DNA of 64,000 nucleotides from Actinomycetota bacterium (GTDB lineage Bacteria > Actinomycetota > Actinomycetes > Actinomycetales > Dermatophilaceae): NCBI GenBank assembly GCA_020160805.1, contig JAIUPO010000013.1, positions 49,481 through 113,480 of the forward strand. The letters are read 5' to 3'. Below the pieces are notes generated by a model. It ran no database searches and was not told the DNA's origin. It saw only the letters and a program-made list of their open reading frames with translations. A program made the position numbers and the translations under genes. Shown in pieces: positions 44,573-53,669 of the stretch (positions within the stretch are counted from its first letter, which is position 1; each line of letters starts with the position of its first letter).

Positions 44573-46039
44573 TTAGTAGGCGAAGTGTTCGATGTGAATG
44601 GCGTCCTGCGGCACGCCCGCCTCCCGAACGGCCTTCTCGGCGGCGGCCATCCACGGCCCGGAGCCGCAGATGAAAACGTCGTGCTCAGTGACATCCGGGA
44701 CCAGGCGACGCAGGGCCTCGACATCGCCGAGGGCGGCGACACTGGCGGGGAGCCAGGAGTCACGTCCGGGGATCCGGTGCCCGTCCAGGACGAGGTAGCG
44801 GCCGCCCCGCTCCTGCGTCAGCTGCTCGATCTCCGATCCGAGCACCGTCTCGCGACGGTCGCTGACCCGATGAACAACCGTCACCTGGCCGACGTTCGCG
44901 GGGAGCGATTCAAGGATGGCGCGCAGCGGCGTGATACCGATGCCAGCCCCGAGCAGCAAGACCTTGGAGCGCGTGCGGACGCCGGGGTGCAGGCGGCCAT
45001 ATGGCCCCTCGATGTGCGCTTTGGTGCCGATCGGCAGCTGGGCGAGGCGGGCGCTGCCATCGCCGAGGTGCTTGACCGTGATCCGCATCGTGTCGTCGGT
45101 GGGCGCCGCCGATAGCGAGTAGGGGTTGGCGCGCGTCCAGCCGGCCCCGTCCTGGAAGCGCCAGTTGAAGAACTGGCCGCCTTGGGCCTTGAGCCGGTGC
45201 AAGCCCCGGCCCTGCAGGGTCACGGTGGTGACATCCGCCGCCTCAGCGCGGACGTCGACGACGTGCAGGGCAGCGCGGCGGGAGCGCACCAGGGGCACAG
45301 CGACGCGCCAGATGAGCACGGCGGCGAGGGTGACGGCATACAAGCTCCACCAAAAGATCGTCGCGGCCTTCGAGGACAGGAACTCCTGCCCGGTCCACAA
45401 CTGGTGCGGCAGAGCCAGGCCGGCCCCGAGATAGCCGTAGAGGTGGATCAGGTGCCAGGACTCGTAGCGCAGCCGGGCGCGCGCGGCGCGGATCGAGGTG
45501 ACGACGATCATCACGAGGCAGAGCGTTCCGGCGATCGCGAGCAGCATGCCCGGGTAGTTGACGGTGAAGTCGACGATCGTGGCCCACAGCCCGGCCTTCG
45601 AGGCGGCGGCATAGCCGAGGGTGATCAAGAAGATGTGAGCCAGCATCAGGTTGAAGGATGTGAACCCGATGAGGCGATGACTGCGCACGAGTTCGTCTTG
45701 GCCCCAAGCCCTTTCGAACCACGGGATGCGCGCCATGAGGAAGACCTGGACCAGCAGCAGGGCCGAGGCGACCAGGCCGGTCAGCCGGCCGAAGCTGGTG
45801 AGGAATCCGGCGATCGTGCCGACATCCTGCAACCCGCTGCCGTGCACCCACAGCGCGGTGACGCCGAGGAGCAGCGCCCAGAGCGCGGCTCCCGAGGTGT
45901 CGCGCCACCACGCCGGCGTATGCCGCACCGAGGCTGGTGCTGGCGCGGCCGGTCGCGGGCTGCCGGCACTCGCGCCGACCCACTGGACGGGCTCGTCGAC
46001 CACGGTGGCGAGGTGCGCGGGGGCGGCGGTCGCTGTCAT
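44573..46039 (-). CDS. Ferric reductase-like transmembrane oxidoreductase with FAD/NAD(P)H domains
   Basis: The 488-residue protein has about six helices in the first 260 residues, with His pairs in RSHRLIGFTSFNLMLAHIF and YESWHLIHLYGYLG that would bind two haems, and a C-terminal ferredoxin-reductase unit with RANPYSLSAAP (FAD), LLLGAGIGITPLRAIL (NAD(P)H) and FICGSGPWM. It would move electrons from cytosolic NAD(P)H across the membrane to the FMN-binding protein encoded next. Its N-terminal ~45 residues are Pro/Ala-rich. Confidence 0.9.
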   Translation of the reverse strand: MTATAAPAHLATVVDEPVQWVGASAGSPRPAAPAPASVRHTPAWWRDTSGAALWALLLGVTALWVHGSGLQDVGTIAGFLTSFGRLTGLVASALLLVQVFLMARIPWFERAWGQDELVRSHRLIGFTSFNLMLAHIFLITLGYAAASKAGLWATIVDFTVNYPGMLLAIAGTLCLVMIVVTSIRAARARLRYESWHLIHLYGYLGAGLALPHQLWTGQEFLSSKAATIFWWSLYAVTLAAVLIWRVAVPLVRSRRAALHVVDVRAEAADVTTVTLQGRGLHRLKAQGGQFFNWRFQDGAGWTRANPYSLSAAPTDDTMRITVKHLGDGSARLAQLPIGTKAHIEGPYGRLHPGVRTRSKVLLLGAGIGITPLRAILESLPANVGQVTVVHRVSDRRETVLGSEIEQLTQERGGRYLVLDGHRIPGRDSWLPASVAALGDVEALRRLVPDVTEHDVFICGSGPWMAAAEKAVREAGVPQDAIHIEHFAY

Positions 46040-46131
46040 ACCGAGAAAACTCGGGCCGCTCCCTGTGGGGAGCCTGTGACGGCCCCATGCCGCACCTACG
46101 TGAATTTCCCAGGGGTGCGCCCGGACTTGGC

Positions 46132-46137
46132 TAGACT
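46132..46137 (+). promoter_or_regulatory. TAGACT -10 box, leaderless start of the toxin-antitoxin pair
   Basis: TAGACT lies 6 nt before the ATG at 46144. Confidence 0.5.
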
Positions 46138-46143
46138 TAGTCC

Positions 46144-46380
46144 ATGACCGTCCAAGTCAATGTGCACGAGGCCAAAACACAGCTGTCACGGCTCATCGAG
46201 GCCGTGCTTGCCGGGGAGCAGGTGACGATCGCTCGCGCAGGGAAGCCGGTGGTGGACCTGGTGATTCACCACGCCGACATCGTGTGCTTCGGTGTTGACG
46301 GGTGGAGTCAGCGCTCGGTCGACCCAGCGATCTTTGACGGCACAGACGATGACATTCAGCAGCTCTTCCTAGGCGTGTGA
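46144..46380 (+). CDS. Phd/YefM-family antitoxin
   Basis: The 78-residue protein has the Phd/YefM N-terminus VNVHEAKTQLSRLIEAVLAGEQV and IARAGKPVVDLV, followed by an acidic toxin-binding tail (DGTDDDIQQLFLG). It overlaps the PIN toxin gene by 4 nt. It is likely a DNA-binding antitoxin that represses the pair. Confidence 0.9.
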   Translation: MTVQVNVHEAKTQLSRLIEAVLAGEQVTIARAGKPVVDLVIHHADIVCFGVDGWSQRSVDPAIFDGTDDDIQQLFLGV

Positions 46381-46781
46381 TCGTGAGCGCGCCCCGTCGA
46401 CTCCTCCTGGACACCAATGCCGCCCTATGGGTATTGATGGACAGCCCTCGTCTTGGTCAAGGCAGCCGCCTGCTGATCCAAGCTGCTGAGATCGCTTGCT
46501 ATTCAGCGGTTTCCGTGGTCGAGATCTCGATCAAAACGATGTTGGGCAAACTGGCCCCTCTCCCCGATTTCGCGGAGGCGTGTGAACGGGCGGGACTGAG
46601 GGAGCTTCCTCTGGACGCGGAGGCCGCGGCGCGGCTGACGGACTTTCCACAGCTTGCCCGGCATGATCCCTTCGATCGAATGCTGCTCGCGCAATCCGCC
46701 AGCATCGGCCTCACGCTCCTGACCTCCGATGCAACCTTGCTCGGCCTGGGGCTGGTCGGCGTTCGAGACGCGCGGACATAA
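46377..46781 (+). CDS. PIN-domain toxin (VapC-like)
   Basis: The 134-residue protein has the PIN core: RLLLDTNAALWVLMD, VVEISIKTMLGKL, and DPFDRMLLAQS with late acidic residues, then LLTSDATLL. This is a ribonuclease toxin of the VapC type paired with a Phd-like antitoxin. The GTG start overlaps the antitoxin stop. It is the second PIN module in the window, not closely similar to the one at 21498. Confidence 0.9.
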   Translation: MIVSAPRRLLLDTNAALWVLMDSPRLGQGSRLLIQAAEIACYSAVSVVEISIKTMLGKLAPLPDFAEACERAGLRELPLDAEAAARLTDFPQLARHDPFDRMLLAQSASIGLTLLTSDATLLGLGLVGVRDART

Positions 46782-46786
46782 CGCGA

Positions 46787-47560
46787 TCAGGTGAGGATGT
46801 CGTAGCCCAGGCGGAGCACGAACGCGACGACGACCGCGATGAAGACGGCGCGCACGAAGCCGGATCCTCGGGCGACGGCGGTGCGGGCGCCGACATACCC
46901 CCCGATGAGATTGCAGCCGGCCATGATGAGGCCGACCCGCCACATCACGTGGCCACCCGGGATGAAGACCGCGAGGGCGCCGATATTGGTCGCGAGGTTG
47001 ACGATCTTGGCCTTCGCGGTGGCTTCGAGGAAGGCATAGCCGAGCAGGCCGACGATGGCGAAGACGAGGAATGAGCCGGTGCCCGGGCCGAGGGCCCCGT
47101 CATAGACGCCGATGAGCAGGCCCGTCATCATGGCAAGGGCAGTATGCCGAATGCCGCTGTGCCGCAAGGCAGTCACCGATCCGAGATCGGGCTTGAGGAG
47201 GGTGTATGCACCGACGAGAAGGAGCATCACGAGCACGATGGGGGTGAAGGCGGCTTTGGGGATATGCACGCCGATGAAGGCGCCGCCGATAGCGCCCGCG
47301 CAGGCAACGATGGCCATGGGAAGGGCAGTGCGCAGGTCGGGTCGCACCCGGCGGAAGTAGGTGATCGAACTGCTCAGGGTGCCGGTGATCGAGGAGAGTT
47401 TGTTGGTCGCCAACACCTGTGCCGGGCTCGCTCCAGGCACACCGATCAGCAGTGCCGGGATCTGGATCAGCCCGCCGCCGCCGACGACGGCATCCACCCA
47501 GCCTGCGCCGAGCGCCGCGAGTCCGAGCCATACCTCGATTGGCGCGTCATTCAGCGCCAC
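46787..47560 (-). CDS. Sulfite exporter TauE/SafE family (TSUP) permease
   Basis: The 257-residue protein has eight or so hydrophobic helices with the two TSUP repeats: GWVDAVVGGGGLIQIPALL and GVYDGALGPGTGSFLVFAI, and ATNKLSSITGTLSSSITY. It is a putative permease for sulfur or organic anions. The GTG at 47560 overlaps the HAD gene stop by about 10 nt, so the two are coupled. The substrate is unknown. Confidence 0.92.
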   Translation of the reverse strand: MALNDAPIEVWLGLAALGAGWVDAVVGGGGLIQIPALLIGVPGASPAQVLATNKLSSITGTLSSSITYFRRVRPDLRTALPMAIVACAGAIGGAFIGVHIPKAAFTPIVLVMLLLVGAYTLLKPDLGSVTALRHSGIRHTALAMMTGLLIGVYDGALGPGTGSFLVFAIVGLLGYAFLEATAKAKIVNLATNIGALAVFIPGGHVMWRVGLIMAGCNLIGGYVGARTAVARGSGFVRAVFIAVVVAFVLRLGYDILT

Positions 47561-48309
47561 GCATCCACCACCTGGAGGATGTCCAGGAGTTGCTGCACGG
47601 TCGCGTCGGGAGTCGCGTCGACGGCCACGCGCTGGACCTGCGGCAGGTCCGAGTGCGGGATCCAGATCGCGCGCATCCCGATCTGTTGCGGTCCCCAGAC
47701 GTCCTCGAAGAGCCGGTCGCCGACATAGACCGATCGCTCCGGTCGCGCGCCGACGGCGGCAAGCGCCCCCTCGAACGCCTCGGCATGTGGTTTGACGACG
47801 TGGATCTCCGAGGAATAGACGTCCCCGTCGAGCAGTTCGAGCACGCCGTCCCGGGCGAAGATCTCGCGATGGTAGTCCCGCGTCCAGATCGTGTTGGACA
47901 GGACTCCGACACGAATACCTCTGTCCCGCAAGCCTTCCCACAACGGGCGCACCTGCGGGTCAGTGACCGTGTGCGGCTCCCAGAAGCGCCGGTATGCCGC
48001 GAGCGCCAGCAGGTGCCGGTCGTGCTCCGGATCGGCGCCGGCGTCGCGCAGGATCGCCTCGAGATGGGCGCTCGAATGCTCTGAGCGCCCACGGGCCCAC
48101 GCTGTGGCTTCGGCCGCGAGGACCCGCTCGGCCAACTCGTGTGCCGCGGCGAGGTCCGCCTCGGGCACGTCCGCCGAGTCCAGGGGGATGCCGTGCACCT
48201 CCCGCGCGTACACCCGCCACTGCTCGCCGAGGTCGACCTCGTGCCACGGCGTCAGCGTGCCGCCCCAGTCGAAGATGACGGCCTCGATCGCGCCTCGGTC
48301 TTGCGTCAC
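47551..48309 (-). CDS. HAD-superfamily hydrolase
   Basis: The 252-residue protein has the HAD motifs: AVIFDWGGTLT (nucleophile Asp), VGVLSNTIWTRDY, VVKPHAEAF (Lys) and SVYVGDRLFEDVWG (acidic pair). A helical cap lies between motifs I and II. It is a phosphatase-like enzyme of unknown substrate. A TACAGT box 6 nt before the GTG at 48309 sets the start. Confidence 0.9.
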   Translation of the reverse strand: MTQDRGAIEAVIFDWGGTLTPWHEVDLGEQWRVYAREVHGIPLDSADVPEADLAAAHELAERVLAAEATAWARGRSEHSSAHLEAILRDAGADPEHDRHLLALAAYRRFWEPHTVTDPQVRPLWEGLRDRGIRVGVLSNTIWTRDYHREIFARDGVLELLDGDVYSSEIHVVKPHAEAFEGALAAVGARPERSVYVGDRLFEDVWGPQQIGMRAIWIPHSDLPQVQRVAVDATPDATVQQLLDILQVVDAWR

Positions 48310-48315
48310 GCCGCA

Positions 48316-48321
48316 ACTGTA
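48316..48321 (-). promoter_or_regulatory. TACAGT -10 box, leaderless start of the HAD gene
   Basis: On the minus strand TACAGT ends 6 nt before the GTG at 48309. Confidence 0.55.
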
Positions 48322-48346
48322 GAGCCGCGGGGGCGGCCGGCCGCGG

Positions 48347-48934
48347 TCAGCGCCAGATGACAGCGCGACTTTGGGGATATCCGGTCGCGTAGCTCGTCTC
48401 CGAGCCGACAACGACACCCGCATCGTTGATATCGGCCGCCGCCACGGGCCATTCGCTGAGTCGGGGCAGAGTTGATGGGAGCTCGCCGGGCGAGGACCAC
48501 AAGAGGGCATGGGCGTCATACCTGCCGTATTGGAACTCGCTGTTCCCGACGATGACGTCGTCCGCGTTGACCGCCACCGCCTGCGGATTGAGTTCGTTCG
48601 GCGCGCGCAAGGTCCGGGCCAAGGAGCCATTCCAGAAGAATCCGGCGAGATAACCGCCCGCGACCTTCCGGCTGCCGACTACGTGCCCGATCCCGTTGAT
48701 ATCCGTCGCTGTCGACCCGACGCCGACGGGAAGGTAGGTCACGGTGCCGGATCGGAAGATGACTGCTCGATCTGGATCCTTGCCCAGCCCCGCTTGGCCG
48801 GCGACGACGCCGGCGTCGTTGATGGCGTTCGCTGACGAGCCATCACCGCCAGGCAGAGTCTTTAGGAGGCCGCCGCTCCAGGTGAAGGCTCTGGTCGACC
48901 CGCCGTCGACCCAGGTCGTGGCCTTACGGATTGC
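48347..48934 (-). pseudogene. Remnant of an HAF-repeat extracellular protein (5' end missing)
   Basis: The frame is open from just after an in-frame TAA at 48935-48937 to the stop at 48347, but the first possible start (GTG 48742) is deep inside the repeats. Translated, it shows several HAF-type repeats: AFTWSGGLLKTLPGG, SANAINDAGVVAGQ, TATDINGIGHVVGS, ALLWSSPGELPS, AADINDAGVVVGS, AVIWR. Such repeats form beta-propeller-like exported proteins. The signal peptide and N-terminal repeats are gone. Confidence 0.7.
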
Positions 48935-48968
48935 TTACGCGCTGGCCGGCCGTAGCTAGCCGCTCGCG

Positions 48969-50726
48969 TCAGCGCGCGATCTCGGCCCGGATCTGGGCGA
49001 GAGCGTCGGTGGTGCTGACCGAGCGACGCTCCCCGGAGCGTCGGTCCTTGATCTCGATGGTGCCCTCGGCCAGGCCCTTGCCGACCACGACGATCGTCGG
49101 GATGCCGATCAGTTCGGCGTCCTTGAACTTCACACCGGGGCTGGCCTGCTTGCGATCGTCGAAAAGCACCTCGATGCCTTCGGCCTGCAGTGCGCGGGTG
49201 AGTTCCTCGCCATAGGTCAGGATCGTGTCATCCTTGCCGGCCGCGACGATGTGGACATCTGCCGGGCTGATATTGCGCGGCCAGACCAAACCGAAGTCGT
49301 CGTGATTGCCCTCGGCGATGCAAGCGACGGCGCGCGAGACACCGACGCCATAGGAGCCCATGATCACCGTCTGGAGCTTGCCGTTCTCGTCCAGGACCTT
49401 CAGGTCGAGCGCCTCGGCATATTTGCGGCCGAGCTGGAAGATGTGGCCCATCTCGATGCCGCGCGCGGACTCCAAGCCCTCGCTGCACGACGGGCAAGCG
49501 TCGCCGGGTCGGACGTCAGCGGCCTCGATCGTCCCATCGGCGGTGAAGTCGCGGCCGGCGACGAGCCCGATGACGTGGCGGCCCTGTTCGTTGGCGCCGG
49601 TCACCCACGAGGTGCCCTCCGCAACCCGCGGGTCGAGGAGGTAGCGGACCTTGGCGCTGCCCTCGGCGCCCAGCGCGCCCGGGCCGATATAGCCCTTGAC
49701 CAGCGCCGGATTCGCCGCGAAGGCCGCCTCATCGAAGGCCTCGACGACGGCCGGCTCGACCTGGGCGGCAAGCCGCTTTTCATCGACCTCGCGGTCGCCG
49801 GGAACACCGATCGCCAACGGCTCGCGGGTGCCGTCCGGGTGGACGAGCATGACGATGACATTCTTGAGCGTGTCGCCAGCCGTCCACTCTCGGTCCTCGC
49901 GCGGGAAGGCCGAATTGAGATGCGCGACAAGGGTTTCGATGGTCGGAGTATCGGGAGTGTCCTCGGCGTGGGCGGCCGGCAGGTCCGCATACGACACCGG
50001 CTCGGGGGCGGGGACGCGCACGGCCTCGACATTCGCGGCATACCCACAATTGGCGCAGCGGACATAGGTGTCCTCGCCGTTTTCGGCGGTCGCGAGGAAC
50101 TCCTCGCTCTTGGAACCGCCCATGGCGCCGGCCATAGCCTGGACGATGACGTAGTGGAAGCCGAGGCGGTCGAAGATGCGGACATAGGCGTCGCGGTGCA
50201 GCTGGTAGCTCTTGTCGAGCCCCGCCTCGTCGATATCGAAGGAGTAGGAGTCCTTCATGATGAACTCGCGGCCCCGCAGGATGCCAGCGCGCGGGCGGGC
50301 CTCGTCGCGGTACTTGATCTGGATTTGGTAGAGCGAGACCGGCAAATCCTTGTACGAAGAGAACATGTCCTTAACCGCGAGCGTGAACATCTCCTCGTGC
50401 GTCGGGCCGAGGAGGTAGTCGCCGTCTTTGCGGTCCTTGAGGCGAAAAACGTTGGGGCCGTATTCAGTCCAGCGGCCGGTCGCTTCGTAGGGCTCACGCG
50501 GCAGCAGCGCCGGGAAGAGCAATTCCTGCGCGCCGATCGCGTCCATCTCTTCGCGCACGATCGTCTCTACGCGCTTGAGGACCTTCAGCCCAAGCGGCAG
50601 CCACGTGTAGATGCCGGGGCTGACGCGCCGGATGTAGCCCGCGCGCACGAGCAGTTGGTGGCTCGGCACCTCCGCGTCCGCCGGGTTCTCGCGAAGGGTT
50701 CGCAGGAACAGGGACGACATACGCAT
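48969..50726 (-). CDS. proS: Prolyl-tRNA synthetase, bacterial type
   Basis: The 585-residue enzyme has class II motifs ([19 protein letters not shown] in part, [37 protein letters not shown]), an editing INS insertion (residues about 230-400) and an anticodon-binding C-terminus ending [16 protein letters not shown]. It charges tRNA-Pro and edits Ala-tRNA. The start is the ATG at 50726 or 50720. It lies in the proS-rimP neighbourhood typical of the group, although rimP is 9 kb away here. Confidence 0.97.
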   Translation of the reverse strand: MRMSSLFLRTLRENPADAEVPSHQLLVRAGYIRRVSPGIYTWLPLGLKVLKRVETIVREEMDAIGAQELLFPALLPREPYEATGRWTEYGPNVFRLKDRKDGDYLLGPTHEEMFTLAVKDMFSSYKDLPVSLYQIQIKYRDEARPRAGILRGREFIMKDSYSFDIDEAGLDKSYQLHRDAYVRIFDRLGFHYVIVQAMAGAMGGSKSEEFLATAENGEDTYVRCANCGYAANVEAVRVPAPEPVSYADLPAAHAEDTPDTPTIETLVAHLNSAFPREDREWTAGDTLKNVIVMLVHPDGTREPLAIGVPGDREVDEKRLAAQVEPAVVEAFDEAAFAANPALVKGYIGPGALGAEGSAKVRYLLDPRVAEGTSWVTGANEQGRHVIGLVAGRDFTADGTIEAADVRPGDACPSCSEGLESARGIEMGHIFQLGRKYAEALDLKVLDENGKLQTVIMGSYGVGVSRAVACIAEGNHDDFGLVWPRNISPADVHIVAAGKDDTILTYGEELTRALQAEGIEVLFDDRKQASPGVKFKDAELIGIPTIVVVGKGLAEGTIEIKDRRSGERRSVSTTDALAQIRAEIAR

Positions 50727-50873
50727 GGCCACAGGGGTTCTCCTGGCTGGGGGTGGGCAACCGCTCAAGGATAACGAGCGGAGCCAAGCCCACTCGACTC
50801 CATTACCCCGAGCCGCCTCCGGAGCTGGCTCGCGCGTCGGGGCCCTCACCGCGCAGACGTCGACGTCGGCGCG

Positions 50874-50879
50874 TAGCGT
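50874..50879 (+). promoter_or_regulatory. TAGCGT -10 box, leaderless start of the DoxX gene
   Basis: TAGCGT lies 6 nt before the ATG at 50886. Confidence 0.55.
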
Positions 50880-50885
50880 GGCGGC

Positions 50886-51281
50886 ATGGCTCCCGCACCG
50901 TTGACCAAGGACATCGCCGCGCTCGCGGCGCTCTTCGCCACCTCGGGCGTGACGCACTTTGTGCGACCGCAGCATTTCGAGGGCATCGTGCCAAAGATGT
51001 TGCCGCGCAAGCGCGAACTCGTCTACGTCTCAGGCGTCGCCGAGCTGGCGTGCGCCGCTGGGTTGCTGCACCCGCGTACCCGCAAGGCCGCCGGTCTGGC
51101 TAGCGCGGCGCTGCTCGTCGCGGTCTTCCCCGCCAATGTGCAGATGAGTGTCGACCACGGCAAGCGGGCCCAGCGCGTGGCGGGCAATGCTTCGAATGCC
51201 GCCTTTGCCGGCACGCTCGCGCGGTTGCCGATGCAACTGCCGATGATCAAGACCGCGCTGCGGGCGGCCGGCCGGGTCTAG
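50886..51281 (+). CDS. DoxX-family membrane protein
   Basis: The 131-residue protein has about three to four helices; the DoxX-like pattern is [22 protein letters not shown], then [18 protein letters not shown] and [20 protein letters not shown]. Related proteins are linked to redox stress or electron carriers, but the function here is unknown. It is monocistronic and is followed by the second 69-bp palindromic element. Confidence 0.85.
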   Translation: MAPAPLTKDIAALAALFATSGVTHFVRPQHFEGIVPKMLPRKRELVYVSGVAELACAAGLLHPRTRKAAGLASAALLVAVFPANVQMSVDHGKRAQRVAGNASNAAFAGTLARLPMQLPMIKTALRAAGRV

Positions 51282-51287
51282 TGGCCA

Positions 51288-51356
51288 AAGTCAGCACACG
51301 TTAGTCAACTGTGCGCACTGTGCAAGGTGCTCACAGTTGACCAACTATTGCTAGCA
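51288..51356. repeat. 69-bp palindromic element, copy 2
   Basis: Same length and layout as the copy at 9030-9098, with inner arms TTAGTCAACTGTG and CACAGTTGACCAA forming a hairpin. It lies between the convergent DoxX and AraC-like genes. Conserved anchors include GTCAGCACA at the left and TGCTAG at the right. Confidence 0.75.
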
Positions 51357-51375
51357 AGGGTTCGGAAGGGGGGCC

Positions 51376-52287
51376 TCAGGCGGGCGCCTCGGCGACCCAG
51401 CGCATCGGATCGCCCCAGCCCAGGTCGCCCTCGCCGGCCGATTTCAGCGCCAGGGCGACCAGCGTGCGCCGGTGCGCCGCAAAGGTCAGGACGTGGGCGA
51501 TCATGCCGCCATAGGTGAACACTTCGGCGGGCTCGCACAGGGCGTCGACGAAGGTGTCGTCGAGCCGCTGATCATCAATGGCCGCCCGCACCGCGGTCAG
51601 GAAGGCCGGGCCTTCCTCGGCGAGTCGTCGGCGCAGCGAGGTGACCGATTCGTGCTCCTCGACCGACCAGTCATACTCGCGATTGGCCAGTGCGGCATTC
51701 CACATCCCCATCTGACCGACCAGGCGCGAGAGCAGGCTGCGAATCGTTTGCTCGTCGTCATCGACGGACAGTTCGATCTGCAGATCGAGCGCCGAATCCT
51801 CCAAGCGGGCGGCGACCTCGATCATTTCGGAGACGAGCCAAATGTGGTGTTCGACCATGCGCGTCAACAGATCCATGGCAGTGACCTTTCGGGTTGTCGG
51901 CAACCGGAGGCCGCCGGGTGGGTGGAAGTGGACATCGCCAGGTGCGGCGATCCGAATGGAGTCGGGGTGACGGCGCCAGCGGGCCGGCGGGTCGCCGAAG
52001 GCCCGGCGGAACGCCCGCGTGAATGCTTCATGCGAGCCATAGCCCGCCTCGGTCGCCACATCGAGGATGCTGCGGTCGGTCGAGATGAGCCGGTATGCCG
52101 CACGCTCCAGCAGGATGCGGCGACGCAGGGTCTGCGGCGGCTCACCGGCCACGGAGCTGACGATCCGGTCCAGGTGGTAGCGCGAGAGATGCAAACGGTG
52201 AGCGAACTCGCCGCCATCCCAGTCGCGGTCCAGGCCGTCGGCCAGCACCTCGACAAAGGCGCCGAAGGTGTCCTCGTGGTGCGTCAT
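51376..52287 (-). CDS. AraC-type HTH regulator fused to a DinB-like helical domain
   Basis: About 303 residues from the ATG at 52287 (or 307 from 52299). The N-terminal 110 residues are an AraC HTH (LHLSRYHLDRIVSSVAGEPPQ, then ILDVATEAGYGSHEAFTRAFRRAFGDPP). The C-terminal half (LLTRMVEHHIWLVSEMIEVA, VGQMGMWNAALA, MIAHVLTFAAHRRTL) is a four-helix DinB-like fold with His residues that could bind a metal. It may sense a thiol or small molecule. It ends against the DoxX gene across the palindromic element. Confidence 0.78.
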   Translation of the reverse strand: MTHHEDTFGAFVEVLADGLDRDWDGGEFAHRLHLSRYHLDRIVSSVAGEPPQTLRRRILLERAAYRLISTDRSILDVATEAGYGSHEAFTRAFRRAFGDPPARWRRHPDSIRIAAPGDVHFHPPGGLRLPTTRKVTAMDLLTRMVEHHIWLVSEMIEVAARLEDSALDLQIELSVDDDEQTIRSLLSRLVGQMGMWNAALANREYDWSVEEHESVTSLRRRLAEEGPAFLTAVRAAIDDQRLDDTFVDALCEPAEVFTYGGMIAHVLTFAAHRRTLVALALKSAGEGDLGWGDPMRWVAEAPA

Positions 52288-52373
52288 ACGACCCAGCATG
52301 GGCGCGTCCGACCCGGGAAACTTGATCGAGCTTGCGCAGCTCGTGGCCGTGCCGCCGCCCGCTAACGACTGGC

Positions 52374-52419
52374 CTACCGCCTGGTATTGGTCGTGATCAC
52401 CGCCAATACCAGGCGGTAG
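52374..52419. terminator. 46-bp palindrome, copy 1, downstream of the esterase gene
   Basis: Perfect 17-bp arms CTACCGCCTGGTATTGG and CCAATACCAGGCGGTAG enclose a 12-base core with its own palindrome GTGATCAC. It is 44/46 identical to the copy at 53603-53648. It could end the minus-strand esterase transcript, although no T-tract is visible. Confidence 0.8.
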
Positions 52420-52444
52420 CTCGGTGTTTAGGTCCGCTCGGTGT

Positions 52445-53518
52445 TTAGAGCGGGTCAGCAGCGAGGGCGGCGCGCAGGGCGGCGGCGGTTTCGGAAAGCA
52501 CCCGCTGGCCCAGCGGCGCGGCGAGCATCGTCAGCATCGGGTGCACCGCATCCTCGTGGACGCGCAGGGTGACGGGCACGCCCGCGGCGCGCAACTTCCC
52601 GGCATACGCGATGCCCTCGTCGCGCAGCACATCGAAGCCTGCCACGGCGACATAGGCCGGCGGTAGGCCACGGAAGTCCTCGGCGAGCAGCGGCGAAGCG
52701 CGCACATCGCTGGGGTCACCATCTGAGCCGAGATAGTGCGCCTCATACCAATCCATATTGTCCTTGGTCAGGAAGTAGCCCTCGGCGAACAGCTCGCGGG
52801 AGCGCGTCTGGGCGCCGATGTGGGTGACGGGCACCCCGAGCAGTTGGTATGCCGGCCGGGGACCCCCCTCGCGCGTGGTCACCTGGGAGACGACCGCCGC
52901 CAGATTGCCTCCGGCGCTGTCGCCGCCAACGGCGATCCGGCCCGCGTCGATGTCGAGATCAGCGGCGTGTTCGTGCGCCCAGCGGAAGGACGCCACGGCG
53001 TCGTCGACGGCCGCTGGGAAGCGGTGCTCGGGCGCGAGGCGATAGCCGACATTGAGCACCGCGACCTCGGCATGCGTGGCGAGGAAGCGGCAGCCCGGGT
53101 CGTGCGTGTCGATATCGCCGAGCACCCAGCCGCCGCCGTGGAAGTAGATGAGCAGCGGCAGCGGGCCGGTCTGCCCCGCGGGACGGAAGGGCTTATAGAG
53201 GCGCGCGGGGATCGGACCGCCCGGGCCGGGGATCTGCAGCTCCGTCGTGCTCGCGACCCGGCGTTCTGAGCCCGAGAACATCCACGACTCCAGGGCGAGT
53301 GCCCGGCGTGCCTCAGGGACAGGCAGTTCGTCGAACTCTGGCTGCGGGAGTTTGGACATGATCGCGAGGCCGATATGCGTATCCGGGTCGAGTCGATGGC
53401 CGTCGACGATCCGCGGCTTGAGGTCGGCCCGCCGACGCAGCCGGTCGGGCAAGGCGAGCAGAGCCTCAAAAGCCTTGCGCTGCAATCGTTCTGCCCGTGT
53501 CGGGGTGAAACCGGTCAT
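52445..53518 (-). CDS. Alpha/beta hydrolase fold-3 (HSL-family) esterase
   Basis: The 357-residue protein has the hormone-sensitive-lipase motifs: LIYFHGGGWVLGD (oxyanion), AVGGDSAGGNLAAVV (nucleophile Ser), AGFDVLRDEG (Asp) and EDAVHPMLT (His). It hydrolyses short acyl esters; substrate unknown. The gene is flanked on both sides by nearly identical 46-bp palindromes, suggesting a moved or duplicated cassette. It starts with an ATG at 53518 with little ribosome site support. Confidence 0.9.
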   Translation of the reverse strand: MTGFTPTRAERLQRKAFEALLALPDRLRRRADLKPRIVDGHRLDPDTHIGLAIMSKLPQPEFDELPVPEARRALALESWMFSGSERRVASTTELQIPGPGGPIPARLYKPFRPAGQTGPLPLLIYFHGGGWVLGDIDTHDPGCRFLATHAEVAVLNVGYRLAPEHRFPAAVDDAVASFRWAHEHAADLDIDAGRIAVGGDSAGGNLAAVVSQVTTREGGPRPAYQLLGVPVTHIGAQTRSRELFAEGYFLTKDNMDWYEAHYLGSDGDPSDVRASPLLAEDFRGLPPAYVAVAGFDVLRDEGIAYAGKLRAAGVPVTLRVHEDAVHPMLTMLAAPLGQRVLSETAAALRAALAADPL

Positions 53519-53602
53519 CGGCGTGCTGCCTCTCTTTCGTGCCGCGCCACCCCGAGGTGACGCGGTCCCATCCTCTCGAATGCACCCCCGCTATCGATCG
53601 CG

Positions 53603-53648
53603 CTACCGCCTGGTATTGGCCGTGATCACAGCCAATACCAGGCGGTAG
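53603..53648. terminator. 46-bp palindrome, copy 2, upstream of the esterase gene
   Basis: Arms CTACCGCCTGGTATTGGC and GCCAATACCAGGCGGTAG pair perfectly around a core holding GTGATCAC. It lies 22 bp after the helicase stop, so it may terminate the helicase gene. Confidence 0.8.
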
Positions 53649-53669
53649 GTCGGTTGATAGATCCGTGAA

